64,000 nt of DNA from Ilex aquifolium (GCA_951799425.1 OX637394.1:41713642-41777641), one strand, 5' to 3'; shown: positions 10,259 through 22,658, counted from the first letter of the stretch. Numbers and translations are program-made. Notes: generated by a model from the letters alone, not told the origin.

Positions 10259-11762
10259 ATGTCTTACACATCAAGGAAACTAAATTGTGGATTGATGTGT
10301 AGGATGGACGGTACACGGGGACGAGGACGTGGTCGTGGTCGTGGAGGCCAAGAAAATCCACCACCACCACCTCCCGATGCCGTGCAAGGCATCTATCAAT
10401 GCTTGAGGGTGCTCATCACTCTGGTACAACACCAGAATGGGAACAACCATAACGGTGGTGCTAATCCACTAGCTCAAGTACCGGGCAACGGAGAGGAGAA
10501 TAGGAGAATGGTAGTTCTCCGAGAGTTCCTAAGGCAACACCCGCCTACTTTCCAAGGGAGCTCTAGCCCCTTGGACGCGGATAAATGGATCCGCCGAGTG
10601 AAGAAGATATGTGATGGCATGGGGATAGCCGAGGATCTTCGGGTCGGCTTGGCGACTTATCTATTCGAGGGGGGAGGCCGACCATTGGTGGGACTCAGTG
10701 AAAAGAAGGAGGACCACAGATGCACTCACTTGGGAGGAATTTGACCAAATTTTCCAAGACAAGTACTTTCCGGAATCAGTAAGAGACCGAATGAAGGCCG
10801 ATTTCCTTGCTCTTCGACAGGGCAGTAGGACGGTGATCGAGTACGAGAGGAGTTTCGATGAGCTATCCCGTTATACTACAGAGTTTATATCTACTGAGGC
10901 CAGCAGGGCCAAGCGCTTTGAGCAGGGCTTGAGGCCTGCTATCCGAGAGAAGCTGGTGGCTCTCAAGATCCGGGAGTATGGGGACCTAGTTGACCGAGCT
11001 GCATTGGTGGAGAGAGATATAGAGGACAGCCAGCAGCGACAGAGCTTCGCGAGAGGAGGTCCGATCAGGACGGACCCTAGCACCAGTGGGGTGCAGCGAG
11101 CAGCACCATACCGAAGTCCAGACCAGGCAGGTGGACAGAGACTTCTGACAACTCGAGGAGATGAAGTGACTCAGACTAGAACAAGAACTGACCCGCGCCA
11201 ATGCTTTGCATGCGGAGAGTATGGGCACTTCAAACATAGATGCCCCTCGTTTCCCCCAAGGACCAAACAAGCAACCGAGCAAGTACCAGTAAACAAACCA
11301 CCTTTACAAAGGCCAGCACAGCAGATACCTCAGATAGCTCGAGGAGCGGGAGGCGTACCAGAGAGAGTAGGCACGGATGCACGCCGATGTTTCGCCTGTG
11401 GAGGTGTTGGGCACTTCAAAGATAATTGTCCATTGCTTTCCACCAAGACCAACCGAGCAACTGGGCGAGTGAATGCAAACAGGCCACTGCTACGACAGCA
11501 ATTACCACCACAGAGACCGTTACAAGCTCATGCCCCCGGCGGCACAAATCAAGGAAGGGTTTTTGCTTTGACTCAACTGGACGAAGATGCCTCCAACGTC
11601 GTTGTGGAAGGTATTGTTCTTTTCTATCATTCTTGGGCCCAAATTTTATTGGATTCCTATGCGACTCATTCTTTTATACGTACTGTGGACGCTGTGGAAT
11701 TGGGATTGGGTTCCGAGGAGCTAGAACATGCTTTATATGTCGACTTGCCTACGGGAAAATAA
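10259..11762 (+). pseudogene. Gypsy gag with two CCHC knuckles and a protease stub, frameshifted
   Basis: Capsid/nucleocapsid gene of the gypsy element. The likely start is 10304 (short N-terminus, then a run of Arg-Gly repeats); an in-frame ATG lies at 10259. The retrotransposon gag domain spans the break (WIRRVKKIC before it; FQDKYFPESVRD, FEQGLRP after it). Two zinc knuckles follow, CFACGEYGHFKHRC and CFACGGVGHFKDNC. A run of six G at 10669-10674 shifts the frame within gag: the first part ends at 10744, the second is open from 10698. Past the knuckles is the start of a retropepsin; its active-site triplet reads DSY where DSG is normal, and the frame ends at 11762 with no further pol. The G-run could also be a base-calling error. 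Confidence 0.87.
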
Positions 11763-12592
11763 GGGGATACCAGTAGGGTTTATTTATATGTAATCTTTGA
11801 TTCTAATTTATAAGTAATTGCTAGGGAATCATCATGTCTTTCCATTCTGGATAATACTACCTTGTTCCAAAATATATTATGGTTGGGTAAACCCTAAATT
11901 TTTTCTTATGCCTTCACACCCTAGTTTACAAAGGAGATGTGTTTTTCTTTTGATTTCTCCTTTGTTCTTGAGTTACACCCTTGATATTTGTTTGTTATTG
12001 ATTTCAATACCTGATTGTTCCTTATTTTTAATTCTAAGATTGATATTCGTTGTTATGGATTTCAAGAAGTGATTGTTCCTTTATTATTAATTTCCAAGCT
12101 TAATATTCATTTGTTCTTGATGGCCAAATTTGATATTCATTTGATTGATCCTAACCCTCGCGATTCATGTATTCTTGATATTTAATACTTGTCATTCATT
12201 GGTTCTTGATTTCAAACCTTGCTTGTTCCATTGTTCTTGATTTCCAAATTTAATAGCCATTCGTTCTTGATTCCCAAGCTTGATTATTTATTTGTTCCTT
12301 AATTCAAAATTCTAAAGATTGGTATTGACCAATAAAATGGTATTTTCGATGATATTATGTTAATTTTTCTTAAATTATTTCGTTGAAAAAAAAAAAAAAA
12401 TGTATATGGATTTGGAAGCTAGGATGGGAGGACAAGTCTGGTTAGGTTACAACTGTAACCTTTGGTGGATTGTAATTTATATCAGAGTGCGCAGCGAACT
12501 AACAGAGTAAGGACTACAATGGGGAAACTACGGAGAAGTATCCATATTTGTTCACTACTCGACGATTAAGTTTCGAGGACGAAACTTTCTTT
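11763..12592 (+). other. AT-rich spacer replacing pol in the gypsy element
   Basis: No coding potential. From about 11930 to 12310 it is a degenerate repeat of phrases such as ttgttcttgatttc and ttgatattcatt at intervals of about 30-50 bases, then an A15-type tract near 12386. The last part (about 12400-12592) looks like a normal gypsy 3' end. It stands where reverse transcriptase and integrase would be in a complete element. Confidence 0.75.
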
Positions 12593-12605
12593 AAGGGGGG
12601 TGGAT
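12593..12605 (+). other. Polypurine tract of the gypsy element
   Basis: aaggggggtggat, directly 5' of the 3' LTR, at the position required for plus-strand priming. Confidence 0.85.
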
Positions 12606-15002
12606 TGTAACACCCCGAATTTTCTATAATTATAGAGATATATATATAGTAAATAAAATTTGTAAAGATGTAGATATATGTAGTGACATAAGAATAAACC
12701 GTAGGAATAAATGCTATGGAGACAATTTGATTGGGAAGTTACGTGTCGAAGATGTTTAAACTTGGAAAGGGTGATTAGACAAGTTTCTAAAATTTTGTAG
12801 GTCAAAATAATGATTCCAGTGAATCCGGAAGGTCGAAAAACATTGGGAGTGGTAATATGGATGTATTGGAAGTTAGGAAGTGTCCTGGAGTTAAAATACA
12901 CTTTAGCGAGAATTTGGGGAAAAATGGGTATTGAATACTTCTTAGTACTTTGGACATAAATTTTTAGTCTTAATTCCAAATGGCCTGAAATTTTGACAGC
13001 AGATAGTAGACATCTAGAGCTACAAAAGTGTATCTAATGAAAATTTTCCAATTCGACCTCTAAATGGGTCAAAAATGCATTGGAAGTGGAAGTAGAAAAA
13101 TCTGGGTAGTGACTACCGGTAGCCAAATTCAGCTACCGGTAGCCAACCGGTAGCCGATGGTCCAGTAAAAATCAGCTACCGGTAGCCAACCGGTAGGCGA
13201 GGGTCCCGTGTGTCCGAGCTACCGGTAGCCAAAATCAGCTACCGGTAGCCACTGTAAAAATCCGAATTTTCTGTTCGCGAACCCTCGATTTTTCCTCCAC
13301 TATAAATACATTTTGTCACCTCCTTAGCCTTCCTTACACCACTCCAAACCCTAGGTAGCCTTAGAAAGAGAGAAAGGGAGAGAAAAACACAAATATAGAG
13401 GGAGATTTACACCATTCTTGAAGATCAAAACCCTAGATTTCTCAAGATTCCACTTCTATACCAATTTCCTTTTCTTCCCTTCTTCACCCAATCTCACCCA
13501 AATCTCTTGAAACCCTAGGAGGAGGAAATTAAGAGGAAAAGGAAGGAGAACAAGAAGGTTTTGAAGGTTGGGTCTTGGATTTATAGCTTGGCTTAAAAGG
13601 TAGGGGATTTCTTCTCTTTCTCTTACATTGATGTTAGGGTTAATAAATATGTATGTTTTGATTCTCTATGATATGTATTTGCTATGGCTCCATTGTTTCT
13701 TGATTCTTATTCAAATGTTAACATGTTTTACACAAATTTAGGGTTGAATACCCATGAAATCTCTTTTTGGTTTGAAAAACCCTAGTTTTCAAGAGTGATG
13801 AGTTTTCCTCTTGAACTCTTCCTTTATTCTTGATTTCAAAATCATAGTGTTTTGTGTTGAGTAAGAAAAATGATATGGTTGTGATCTCTTGCATTTTCTT
13901 TGTTGGTTATTGAAAATGTAAAATGCTCAATTTGGGAATTTTTAAGATATAATTGTAAATTGAGGAATTGGATTTGGTATTGTATCTCTTATGAGTGTGG
14001 GATGACCATGGGTGGCCTTTGACGAGATATCGTAGAGTGGGTAGATGTGTTGCTTGCTCCGTGTGGGTTGGCATTTCTCCTACCACTCGTAGTGGGGTTA
14101 GTGCTTTGGTAAGACTAAACCGCTATTGCTCACGGGTGCCGTGTACGAGGGTTAGTATACTAATACCTGGGTTGGATACGTCACTGCCATTGGTGTGACA
14201 TACGCCCTTCCTAAAGGATGGATATCTTTGATAAGATTTGTGTGGGTGTGTGTGGGTTAGATATTACTCAATGTGTCGATTCATGGGGTGTGCCTTACAT
14301 CATGTTTGAGATACATATACATATTGATGGATTGCTGTGTTGTTATGGAAAATGGTTTCCTACAAGGACTTGTGGGAGTATGGGATTCCACAAGGTCTTG
14401 TGGGAAAATGGTTTATATTTTGGAAAAAGGGATATTGATTTGATCTGGGTTTCTTTTACTGTTTATGTAATTTACTGTTGCTTCTTAAACTTGAGATCCA
14501 TTTGAAAATGTCCCTGTTTTACTTCAAAGGTTATATATGATATTTGTGAAATGTGACCGACCCGTTTTGTATTTTTATAAACCTTGTTTGAGTTGGGAAG
14601 ATTTTGCTACAGAGCTTCGTGCTCATCCCCTACAAATTACATTTTTCAGATTTGGTGCTAGAGGAGGATCTCGGCATCGACGAGTCAGGGTATTGGGAGG
14701 CTCCACTCGATGGGAACCTAGATCCCGAGGAGGATATGTAGAGATGTAGCTACTTTTGTACTAGACTAGGTTATTCTTTTGGACACTGTAAGGTCTAGTT
14801 TCTTTTGTAATTCCGCTGTGCTATTTGATATAAATTTTTGAGATGTAAATGCCATGGTTGGGCATATTCTTTTGGGATAATGATGTAAATATTTTATGGA
14901 TGATGAATGAAGTCTTAATTATTTATGGATAATATTAGTGCTCTCATGATGAAAATGGTTTTAGTATGTAATGCCGTCCAGGGTGTGTTTTGGGGCGTTA
15001 CA
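12606..15002 (+). repeat. 3' LTR of the gypsy element
   Basis: 2397 bp. Compared with the 5' LTR I see about six substitutions (for example in the stretches around 13521, 13603, 13963, 14015, 14423 and 14699) and the loss of two palindrome units. Followed by the target duplication gaaac at 15003-15007. Confidence 0.95.
13113..13250. repeat. Array of ACCGGTAG palindromes in the 3' LTR
   Basis: Seven ACCGGTAG units, four in the full GCTACCGGTAGC palindrome. The missing units relative to the 5' LTR account exactly for the 52-bp length difference of the LTRs. Confidence 0.85.
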
Positions 15003-15007
15003 GAAAC

Positions 15008-17030
15008 CCAATAGGAAATGAATACGAAATTAATGGGTTTGTGTGTAGTCTTAGTAGATTTGAATAATAAACGAGTGAACTTGTTAGACTCCTTAAATAA
15101 ACAATTTCGGTAAGGACCTAACTAAATACGATACAATCCCACTAAATACAATTTATATACGATACAAACCCGATTATACAAGATTATAAAAGAGACAAGT
15201 ATGTGATGATTATATTCTGACACAACAAGACTGAATGACTATCTGTATATTATCTGAAAATTGTAACTCATACTTATTTTTATCTCACACAATATTTTTT
15301 ATGGATTACAATCAAAATCAATTCACTGATTAATTATCTATTACCCAATTTTCACAATTTGTATGTTTTTTTGGCTCAAATTCAAGGATCTTTTTTTTTG
15401 GGAAATTTGGAGGCCGGTCCTCCTATATGGACTTGTTTGGACTTAAATCCACCAAGGAAACTTATTTGTTATGAAATCTATTTTTTGTCAATTTTACCGG
15501 ATCATCCTTTCCCTTTAGAAGTGAAGTAAAACTAAAAATTAAAACTCCTAAATTTTAGAAGTTTGACTAACATTAAATTTTTTTTTCTCTCATATCTATC
15601 TATATCCATATATATGTTAGGACTATATCTCTCTCTCATATATATATACTAGTAATTGCTCATGCTTAAAGACACTAAGTAACAAACAAAAAAAGTCAAT
15701 TAGAAGGCATACCAATTAGAAGACCACTACAAAAACAACATATAAAGCATATAAGTGTGGATAGAAAATATATTTGAACCGAACACCTATTCCACAAATA
15801 AAAACACTACAGAAAAATCTAATTGAATCTATAAATGTTTTAACATGTACAATTAGAACACCTTGGTGGTGAGAGACAAAGAGAGTTGAAAGAAAAAAAA
15901 TGAACACTACTTTAGAAGCGTTCAATTTGACTCCATTCTACCATTAAGCCAAAGTTTTCGGCTTCAAGAAATTGTGAGTGATTCAATATTGCATTGTCAA
16001 CCATTTTCCATAGGAATTAAATATTCCAATATCTGCTAACAAAAAGAGAGTATAAACATCAGCAAATTGCCATGTGTATGCAAATGACATATGCTACTTG
16101 CTAGCAAGCAAACATAGATCCACCCAAGAAAGCAAGGACTGGTCAACATATATTATTATAAACCAACATATTTTAAGCCCAAATAAGCTTATGTTCAAAA
16201 CTTCCATAGTAATAAAATAGACTTCTGACCACTTACCACTAAAAAATTTAAGATAGTACAATAAACAAAATTAATACTCATATTTTGTTAGAGGTACACC
16301 CAAGAAACCTGTTTAATTGAATGAAAACAAAGTTGCAAATAATCTAGACCCATGTGAAATTCTCAATCTTAAACTGAAAGATGAAATTTTCTCTCAAACT
16401 TCTATGGTTCTCCATTGCCATTCTAATAAATGCATCAAATAACAATAATAAATAAATCCATCAAATAACATTGGGTTGAGGTCTTGATTCTATGCCACCA
16501 TGCAATAAATCACTAACAACCCAGTACTAAAACCAACTAAATAATTTAAAAACCACCAATTGAACACCAAATTCGTCTAAACCAACTACATAATTTAAAA
16601 ACCACCAATTGAATACCAAATTCGTCTAATTTTCTTAAATCTCAAAAATCAAGTAATAACACTGTGACAATGACACTCCATTACGCATATGTAGAAGAAG
16701 AAATTGAAATTTATTCGTACATTATCAATATCTAATTCAATCGCCGCAACACGTTTACCAAACCAACAAACAATATCAATTATCAAATCAAATTCAAAAT
16801 AATTAAGAACCATGTGAAAGAAATAGAGGAGGGAACCAATGAGAGACATTATGACGACATTATTATTATTGATACATCATCACCAGGTGCCACTGCCCTG
16901 TCTCTTAAGACAACATTTTAATCATATTTGCAACCACAATAATTGAATTAATGTTTGATAACGATTTTTTTTTCCCAAAATAGTTCTTTGCAAATAGCAA
17001 TTGTTTAATAAATTAATATACTAAACTACA
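15008..17030. other. Non-coding AT-rich stretch
   Basis: No gene supported on either strand. Short minus-strand frames (for example 15716-15925 and 16649-16849) have no recognisable domain. A near-perfect direct repeat of about 50 bases (accaactaaataatttaaaa type) lies at about 16530-16625. Confidence 0.6.
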
Positions 17031-17046
17031 TGATCTATTGCATTTT

Positions 17047-17232
17047 TTTTTTTGTCAGACCATCCGGTATCCGAAAGTCACATTAGGCTCTGACTAATCC
17101 GAATTCGAGCCGGGTAGGACCACAAGGGCGGCAAAACTCTCCCTACCGAACGCAGCTGCGTTCCCAAGACTCGAACCCGAGACCTTGGTTAAGCTAGAAC
17201 AGTCCCTCACCAACTGATCTAACGCTCGGTGG
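17047..17232 (-). mobile_element. tRNA-derived SINE, module 1
   Basis: Read on the minus strand it starts ccaccgagcgttag. It has a polymerase III A box (tagatcagttggtgag) and a B box (ggttcgagtct), and ends in an A tract (T run on the plus strand, 17043-17053). It is flanked by the 16-bp duplication tgatctattgcatttt (17031-17046 and 17233-17248). About 186 bp long and without coding capacity; this class depends on LINE enzymes. Confidence 0.87.
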
Positions 17233-17248
17233 TGATCTATTGCATTTT

Positions 17249-18349
17249 AACACTACTCATAAGGTTGACATTGCACCTTCACCAAATGAAATTATAAACC
17301 TTGAAATCAATAAAAACTAAACGCACCTCATAAAAAAATTCAGAAGTGCCAAGGTAATAAGCAAGAATATACACAACAAATTGAGTGAAAAACTAAAATC
17401 AATTATTCATAAGAAGGACATGCAGGTCACATATGACAATGCGACTGAAAAAAAATGAACTTATTAGTAAAACTTATGCGATGGCAAAAAAAAAAAGAAG
17501 GGATAACCTGGTATGGGCAGTGGATTAGGGATTTTGAAAAGTGGAGAAACCAACATCATTGGCGGTGGGGAACTATAAAGCACAACCAAACATTCCCAAC
17601 AAAATCTGCTTTAGTGTATACCTATAATGAATAAAAAACATGAGGCCAATTAAGGTGAAGATTTTCATCGAATAGGTGGTGTGTATTTATATATAGGAAA
17701 TAAATTTATACAAATAGACTAACTTGAGTCGTGATTTCGCCGGAGAGAGAGATAAGCAGTGTGTACCTGTATGAGATGATGCTTGTGGATGAGCAGCGGA
17801 GATAAAGAAGTAGCAAGGGAGAGAGGGCTAAGGACATTAACGAATGCTCACATAAACACACACACATGAACACAAACACGAACACACACACACAAAAAAC
17901 ACGAATCCAAATCAGTGCTGGTTTGTGTTAACAGTGCGTGTGTGTGTGTGTGTGTGAAAGAGAGAGAGAGAGAGGGGCGTACCTGAGTAGTGCAGCGAGA
18001 GAGAGGGAACAACGGAGTATTGGGGAAGATATCAATTGCGTTGGAAGAGAGAGGAGAAATAGGTAAAGATCGTCTGATAAGGATCAAATATCATAGAGAG
18101 ATTATGATAAGGAAAAAAGATAAAAAATCTCCGGATTTGAAGAGAGAGAGAGAGGCGTGAGTCAGGAAATGTTGTTGGGCGGGAAAATAAAATTCAGTAC
18201 ATTGTCCAGACCATCAGATCAGTATTTATGAGATGATCTGAACCGTCTTTTATGTTGGGATTACGTTGTCCGTTGGATGTGTTTATGTTTTGTCTCAAAA
18301 CGATCTGGACCTCTCTTTGTCTCTAAAATTCAAACTTAGTTTATAAACA
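17249..18349. other. Non-coding stretch with GT/GA microsatellites
   Basis: Holds (GT)n and (GA)n runs at about 17936-17975 and smaller runs of GA near 18141. Minus-strand frames here (17706-18087) are pyrimidine-rich, contain translated CA repeats and are not convincing. A possible first exon on the minus strand, from an ATG near 18087, ends at a GT donor-like site near 17990, but I have no downstream exon to support it. Confidence 0.45.
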
Positions 18350-19310
18350 CAGTGGGAGCGGTTTAGATTGGTTTTTTTTTTGGATCTGATATTAAGGTTT
18401 AGTTTGGTTTGATTGCTTGAAGATGAATTGGCAAAATGTTGGATGTAAAAAATGGTTGGAAAATGAGCCAAACGCGACACTTAGGTGTAAGTATTCCATT
18501 GATGGTTTCTTGGTCCACTTGAATTGATTAAAGATTGATCAGCGCATGTTTTTTTTGTTTTGTTTAAGAGATACCCAAGTTTACTCAATTCCTAGATGTT
18601 GTTTTATACACGAAGTTTTGATTCCTTCTTGCATTCTCTATTATGGAGTAGATCATTTTGAAATGTAGACATTGCAGATCATTAGTGGTTGCAATGTCTA
18701 CATATCTAAACTTTAAGATAATCTATGGTCCTCATTTTGAAATCTTGCTTTTGGTTGTGTCAAAATTTCAATCTTTAATCAATTCTTAGTTTGATTCGCT
18801 GTATAAATTTGACTTAAACTTTCCCTCAAGATTATGCATCAAACAATAATGCATTTGCTTCATCCATTGATAAATTAAATATTTTTTTGATTGTGATTTT
18901 GTTTCCTAAAATTCTGTTGTTTAGAGAGTAAGTACTTAAAATGATGTTGGCTTTGTACTTAATTTTTGATTCAATTCTTTATTTTTATTTCAGAGTGTGT
19001 TTTTTTTTTTTTTTCATTTTTAGCATTAGGCGGTGATTAGGTGTTTAGCGTTTATACAAGTTTGAGGATATTGGTGATTTATTTGTGTAGGTTTAGTAGT
19101 GGGTGCTTTGCAAGGGTATATTTGAGCTGACCACTCCTGTTGCTTGCTTTTCCCACTTATGGGGTTTGCCACATTCACCCACTTTTTCTTCCTTATTTTT
19201 TCTATTTGGTTTTTACTCATTGGCCTTAACTCTATTTATTTTCATCCAAGTTTTTCCTAGATTCATCTTCAACAAAGTTTGAAATCATGTCGTGTGTATT
19301 GCCATTTCAG

Positions 19311-20991
19311 GAACTTTGGACTATGCTAAATAATACACACTTACGAATGCATTGTTTTGAAAGATGGACCGATCTGGAGCACGACAAAGCCCTTGAAGTC
19401 CTCCATTTGTGTGTTGTCCCACATGGATTCACTTTTGAATTCATTGTTTTTAGGTTTGGTATTATGGTTTTGAGTTTGAAATTATTAACTCAAATTATCC
19501 CATGCAAATTCATTTTTTTTTTTAGGAAAAGTTATTTGTTTTTTTGATTGATTGAGGCTTTATGTTTTGTCTGGGAACAATGAGGAGTGCTTTGTCTTGT
19601 CTTGAGTGGACCATCATACTCCTGACTCCTGAAAGTCAGGAGCTAGGGTTAGCCGGGCTAAAATAGTCTAAAGCGCTTTATTTTTGTCAAGGCCACTAAA
19701 AGAGGCATTCTGGGCCGACTACATGCGCATCTAGTGCAGTGGCTTGGAAGCAAGCTACCTTGACCATCTTCCGAAGTTATAAAGAATCTACTGATCAAAG
19801 GCTGTAAGGGCGGACTGCTCTACATTCGGCCACACCACAGTGAGCCCCGAACTTCTTCTAGTTGCGGGACGAAATCCGACAGCCAATTGCTGGCTCTGAA
19901 TAACCAGCCCAGCAATAAGCTCAACTCTTCCATAACATAACGGGGAGGGGTTGCGCGCGAGCCGAGTGACGTAGGTGCACAGTTCCTACATTGCATTGTG
20001 CTTGAGTTGAGTTCAACAAACTGTGTATGCCATCAGATAATGTGTTTGCCAATAGTAATAATTATATTATGGTGTCATGAGAACATTAATATTTATAGTC
20101 ATAGTCATAATACATTTTACCACGATGCCTTGACAATGATTATACTAAATTGATTATGTACGCTTTTTCTGATTTGTGAGATTTCAATAGGTGGAATGTT
20201 GCGTTTCTGGGTAAAATGTTGTGTTTTATGGCTAAGAACATTTTATTCTATTATGCTTGCTAGATTCACCTAATTATACCCATTAGCCATTCGATCAAAA
20301 GTCACATTGAGCTCCGATTGTGTTGTGTGCATCATCATCTCCAAAGGAGTTTTCCATTTTGAAGATGATCTAAATGTTAGACATTCTAATTAACATATAG
20401 AGTAACTCCATGGTACAAGGACCAGTTAGGTAAGTTTTCTTTTGCTAAAAATTACATCTAAAAGGTTAAAAAAAGTAATTTTGTACTTTGAGGAATTAAA
20501 TTAGAAAGCTTTGTATGTAATTGTTGTAGATTAATGAATCTACACCACATTTATTTAGCAATAACAATTGAAAATTTTATATTTACTACATTAGTTTGTC
20601 ACATTGCCTTTTATATCTCAATTATAATTAACAGAGTGATCATTGCTGCACTTTCTATCTTTATTTAGTTATTAAATTTATCTATTTAAATTGTCACTTT
20701 ACCCTCTTATTATGTCACCCCACAATTATGTATTTTTTGAGGTAACAATAATGTGACTGAAAGTTTATGTTTGTGTTGGTGTGGGGTAAGGGGTATATAC
20801 GTATACGATCTTTCTTGACTTAAAGTTATAATAAATCAACAAGTGGTATGTGTATGCGTGTGTGAATCGCTAATGGAAGTTTGCTAATTTCTTAATTTTT
20901 CAGATGAGAGGTTCTTTGACCTTATTGGGCAATTCGTACTAAATGGCATCAGAAGTTCTGAAGCAAAATTTGGCGGTACTACATCTTTGAG
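19311..20991 (+). other. Two candidate exons of an unrecognised gene, module 1
   Basis: First block begins at 19311 after a good acceptor (ccatttcag) and reads ELWTMLNN..., CFERWTDLEHDKALEVLH, then meets GT-rich donor-like sequence. The second, 20904-20991, lies between a pyrimidine-rich acceptor (aatttttcag) and a donor (gaggtgaat); it is 88 nt and can read ERFFDLIGQFVLNG. Both blocks and their splice-like borders are kept in all three modules. I recognise no family and see no start or end of the gene, so this may be a gene remnant or a non-coding RNA. Confidence 0.35.
19589..19980. other. 392-bp GC-richer insert of possible organellar origin, module 1
   Basis: Runs from gctttgtcttg to gtaggtgcac. 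Module 3 lacks it and has only seven different bases (tgttttt, 62851-62857) between the same flanks. There is no target duplication, terminal repeat or tail. Its composition is clearly less AT-rich than the flanks. This is what a filler captured in double-strand-break repair looks like, and plant mitochondrial DNA is a common source; the source is a guess. Confidence 0.4.
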
Positions 20992-22175
20992 GTGAATAGA
21001 ATAGTCATGGGACTGCACATTCATGGGGCATGCTCCCCTTTTCGTTTAAACTTTCGGAATTCAATTTAGTGCAGATTAATTATGATTTGTTTTTTTATGG
21101 TTATTCGGTATGGTCCTAACAAGTTTAATAGTGTAATTTTTTATAAAATATGAAATTTAATTATCGTAATAAGCTTACTTTATTTGAAATTCTAGCTTAG
21201 TTTAGACTATAATTTTCTTTTCTTTTAAAGATTTTAGGACTTTTGTCATTTGATATGTAAAGGTCAATGATACCAAATATCTTAGTTTGTAACATAGTTT
21301 ATTTAAATTTTACTTTGTCGGGTCTATATTCATTAGCGATTGTTGAAATTTTGTGTAATACATTTTTTTCAAACATGGACACATGTTTGCAATTTTTTTA
21401 TGAGTTACATAGTGCCTTCAGACACGGACAATTATTAGTATATATATATATATATATATATAGTAACATTAAAAATAAAAAATAGTAACATTCAAATACA
21501 AAAAAAAATTATCATTTAAACACAAAAAATAATACCATTAAAACACAAAAAAAAAATAGTAACATTTAAACATAAAAAAATAGTAACATTCAATATTAAT
21601 ATTTTTAAAAAATAACAATAGTAACATATTCAACAAAAATAGTAATATGCTTAACAAAAACAGTAACATGCTTAACAAAAACAGTAACATACTCAACAAA
21701 AACAAATAGCAATATGGAACATTGAACAAAATTGAAAATAAAAATAGTAGCATTCAAACCCATAACCAGAGGAAGAAGCCTCTAATTCTTTAACATCCAA
21801 AAAAGTAATACTGAAAAAATAATAACATGCTCAATAAAAAATAGTAACATAAAAAAAATATAGTAATATGGTCAATTAGAAAAAATATTAACATGGTCAA
21901 CAAAAAACGTAGTAACATGAAAATATTGAAAAAATTTGGGGATTATTTATCAACAAAATAAAAAAAAAATTGGGGATTAAACTAATAACACAATGAGTAA
22001 ATTTTTCAATTTTTTTTCCCGAAAACCAAAGACATAGAAGTTCATGATGACCAGAACATAGTAGAAGATATGATAGTTATTAATGATGTTTCAAACCCTA
22101 CTGATTTTGATACTATGAAGGAAGAAATGATATCTAAAGAGAAAGATTTACTGTATTGGAGTGATGATCTTCTTC

Positions 22176-22220
<45 letters not shown>

Positions 22221-22658
22221 TTTCAATTTCAATTTCAATTTAGGAGTAAATTAAGGGATAATAATTTCTAATTTAAGAAATTAATTTAAAACTATTTTCA
22301 AGGTCTTTAATGTTTTTATAATTGAACAGAATAACACTGTTAATGATATTTTTGGGATTTACAAAAATAACGGACTTAAGTACGTATTAGTAAGATAAAA
22401 AACCGATTTATTACCAAATAAATTTTCTTGACGGACTCAAATCATTATAAGTCTATTCAGGAGGACTCAGCCTCAATTTTCACTTTTTTTTTATCTGATT
22501 CTAATTTTTAAGTAAATATGTGTTTATGTTTAGTAAATACTTAGTCGTATCTATATGATTATACTATATAGTGCCAAGGTCTCATATAAAATTTTCGCCA
22601 AAAGCCCCCCACTTGTATGGTGCCACCCATGGACGTGAAATATAAAATTTCCTGCAAA
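20992..22658. other. AT-rich low-complexity stretch with (TA)n, (GA)n and a degenerate repeat
   Basis: (TA)n lies at 21439-21462 and (GA)n at 22180-22217. Between about 21465 and 21925 the phrase aatagtaacat recurs some twenty times at irregular short spacing, with variants such as aacagtaacatgc. No gene is supported. Confidence 0.6.

Larger units (their letters stand above)
7654..15002 (+). mobile_element. Non-autonomous Ty3/gypsy LTR retrotransposon (gag only, TR-GAG-like)
   Basis: A complete LTR element. The LTRs begin TGTAACACC and end GGCGTTACA, and the element is flanked by the 5-bp duplication gaaac (7649-7653 and 15003-15007). The empty site is seen once in module 2 at 37392-37396. 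Order: 5' LTR, PBS matching initiator Met-tRNA, gag with two zinc knuckles, a trace of protease, AT-rich spacer, polypurine tract, 3' LTR. Reverse transcriptase, RNase H and integrase are absent, so movement must have used another element's enzymes. The sequence tttcgaggacgaaac just before the purine tract is typical of the 3' end of gypsy pol, which supports the class. I counted only about six base differences between the LTRs. Confidence 0.93.

Noticed and set aside
17047..17232. tRNA gene on the minus strand
   Set aside because: A and B boxes are present, but there is no cloverleaf or terminator, and an A tail and target duplication are; it is a SINE.
17706..18087. Minus-strand gene near the CA/GA repeats, also at 40131-40520
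   Set aside because: Much of the frame is translated microsatellite, and the frames differ between the two modules; one possible first exon is noted but not called.
21267..21485. 72-90 residue frame ending in the (TA)n run, also at 43699
   Set aside because: The frame runs into the microsatellite and its length follows the repeat number.
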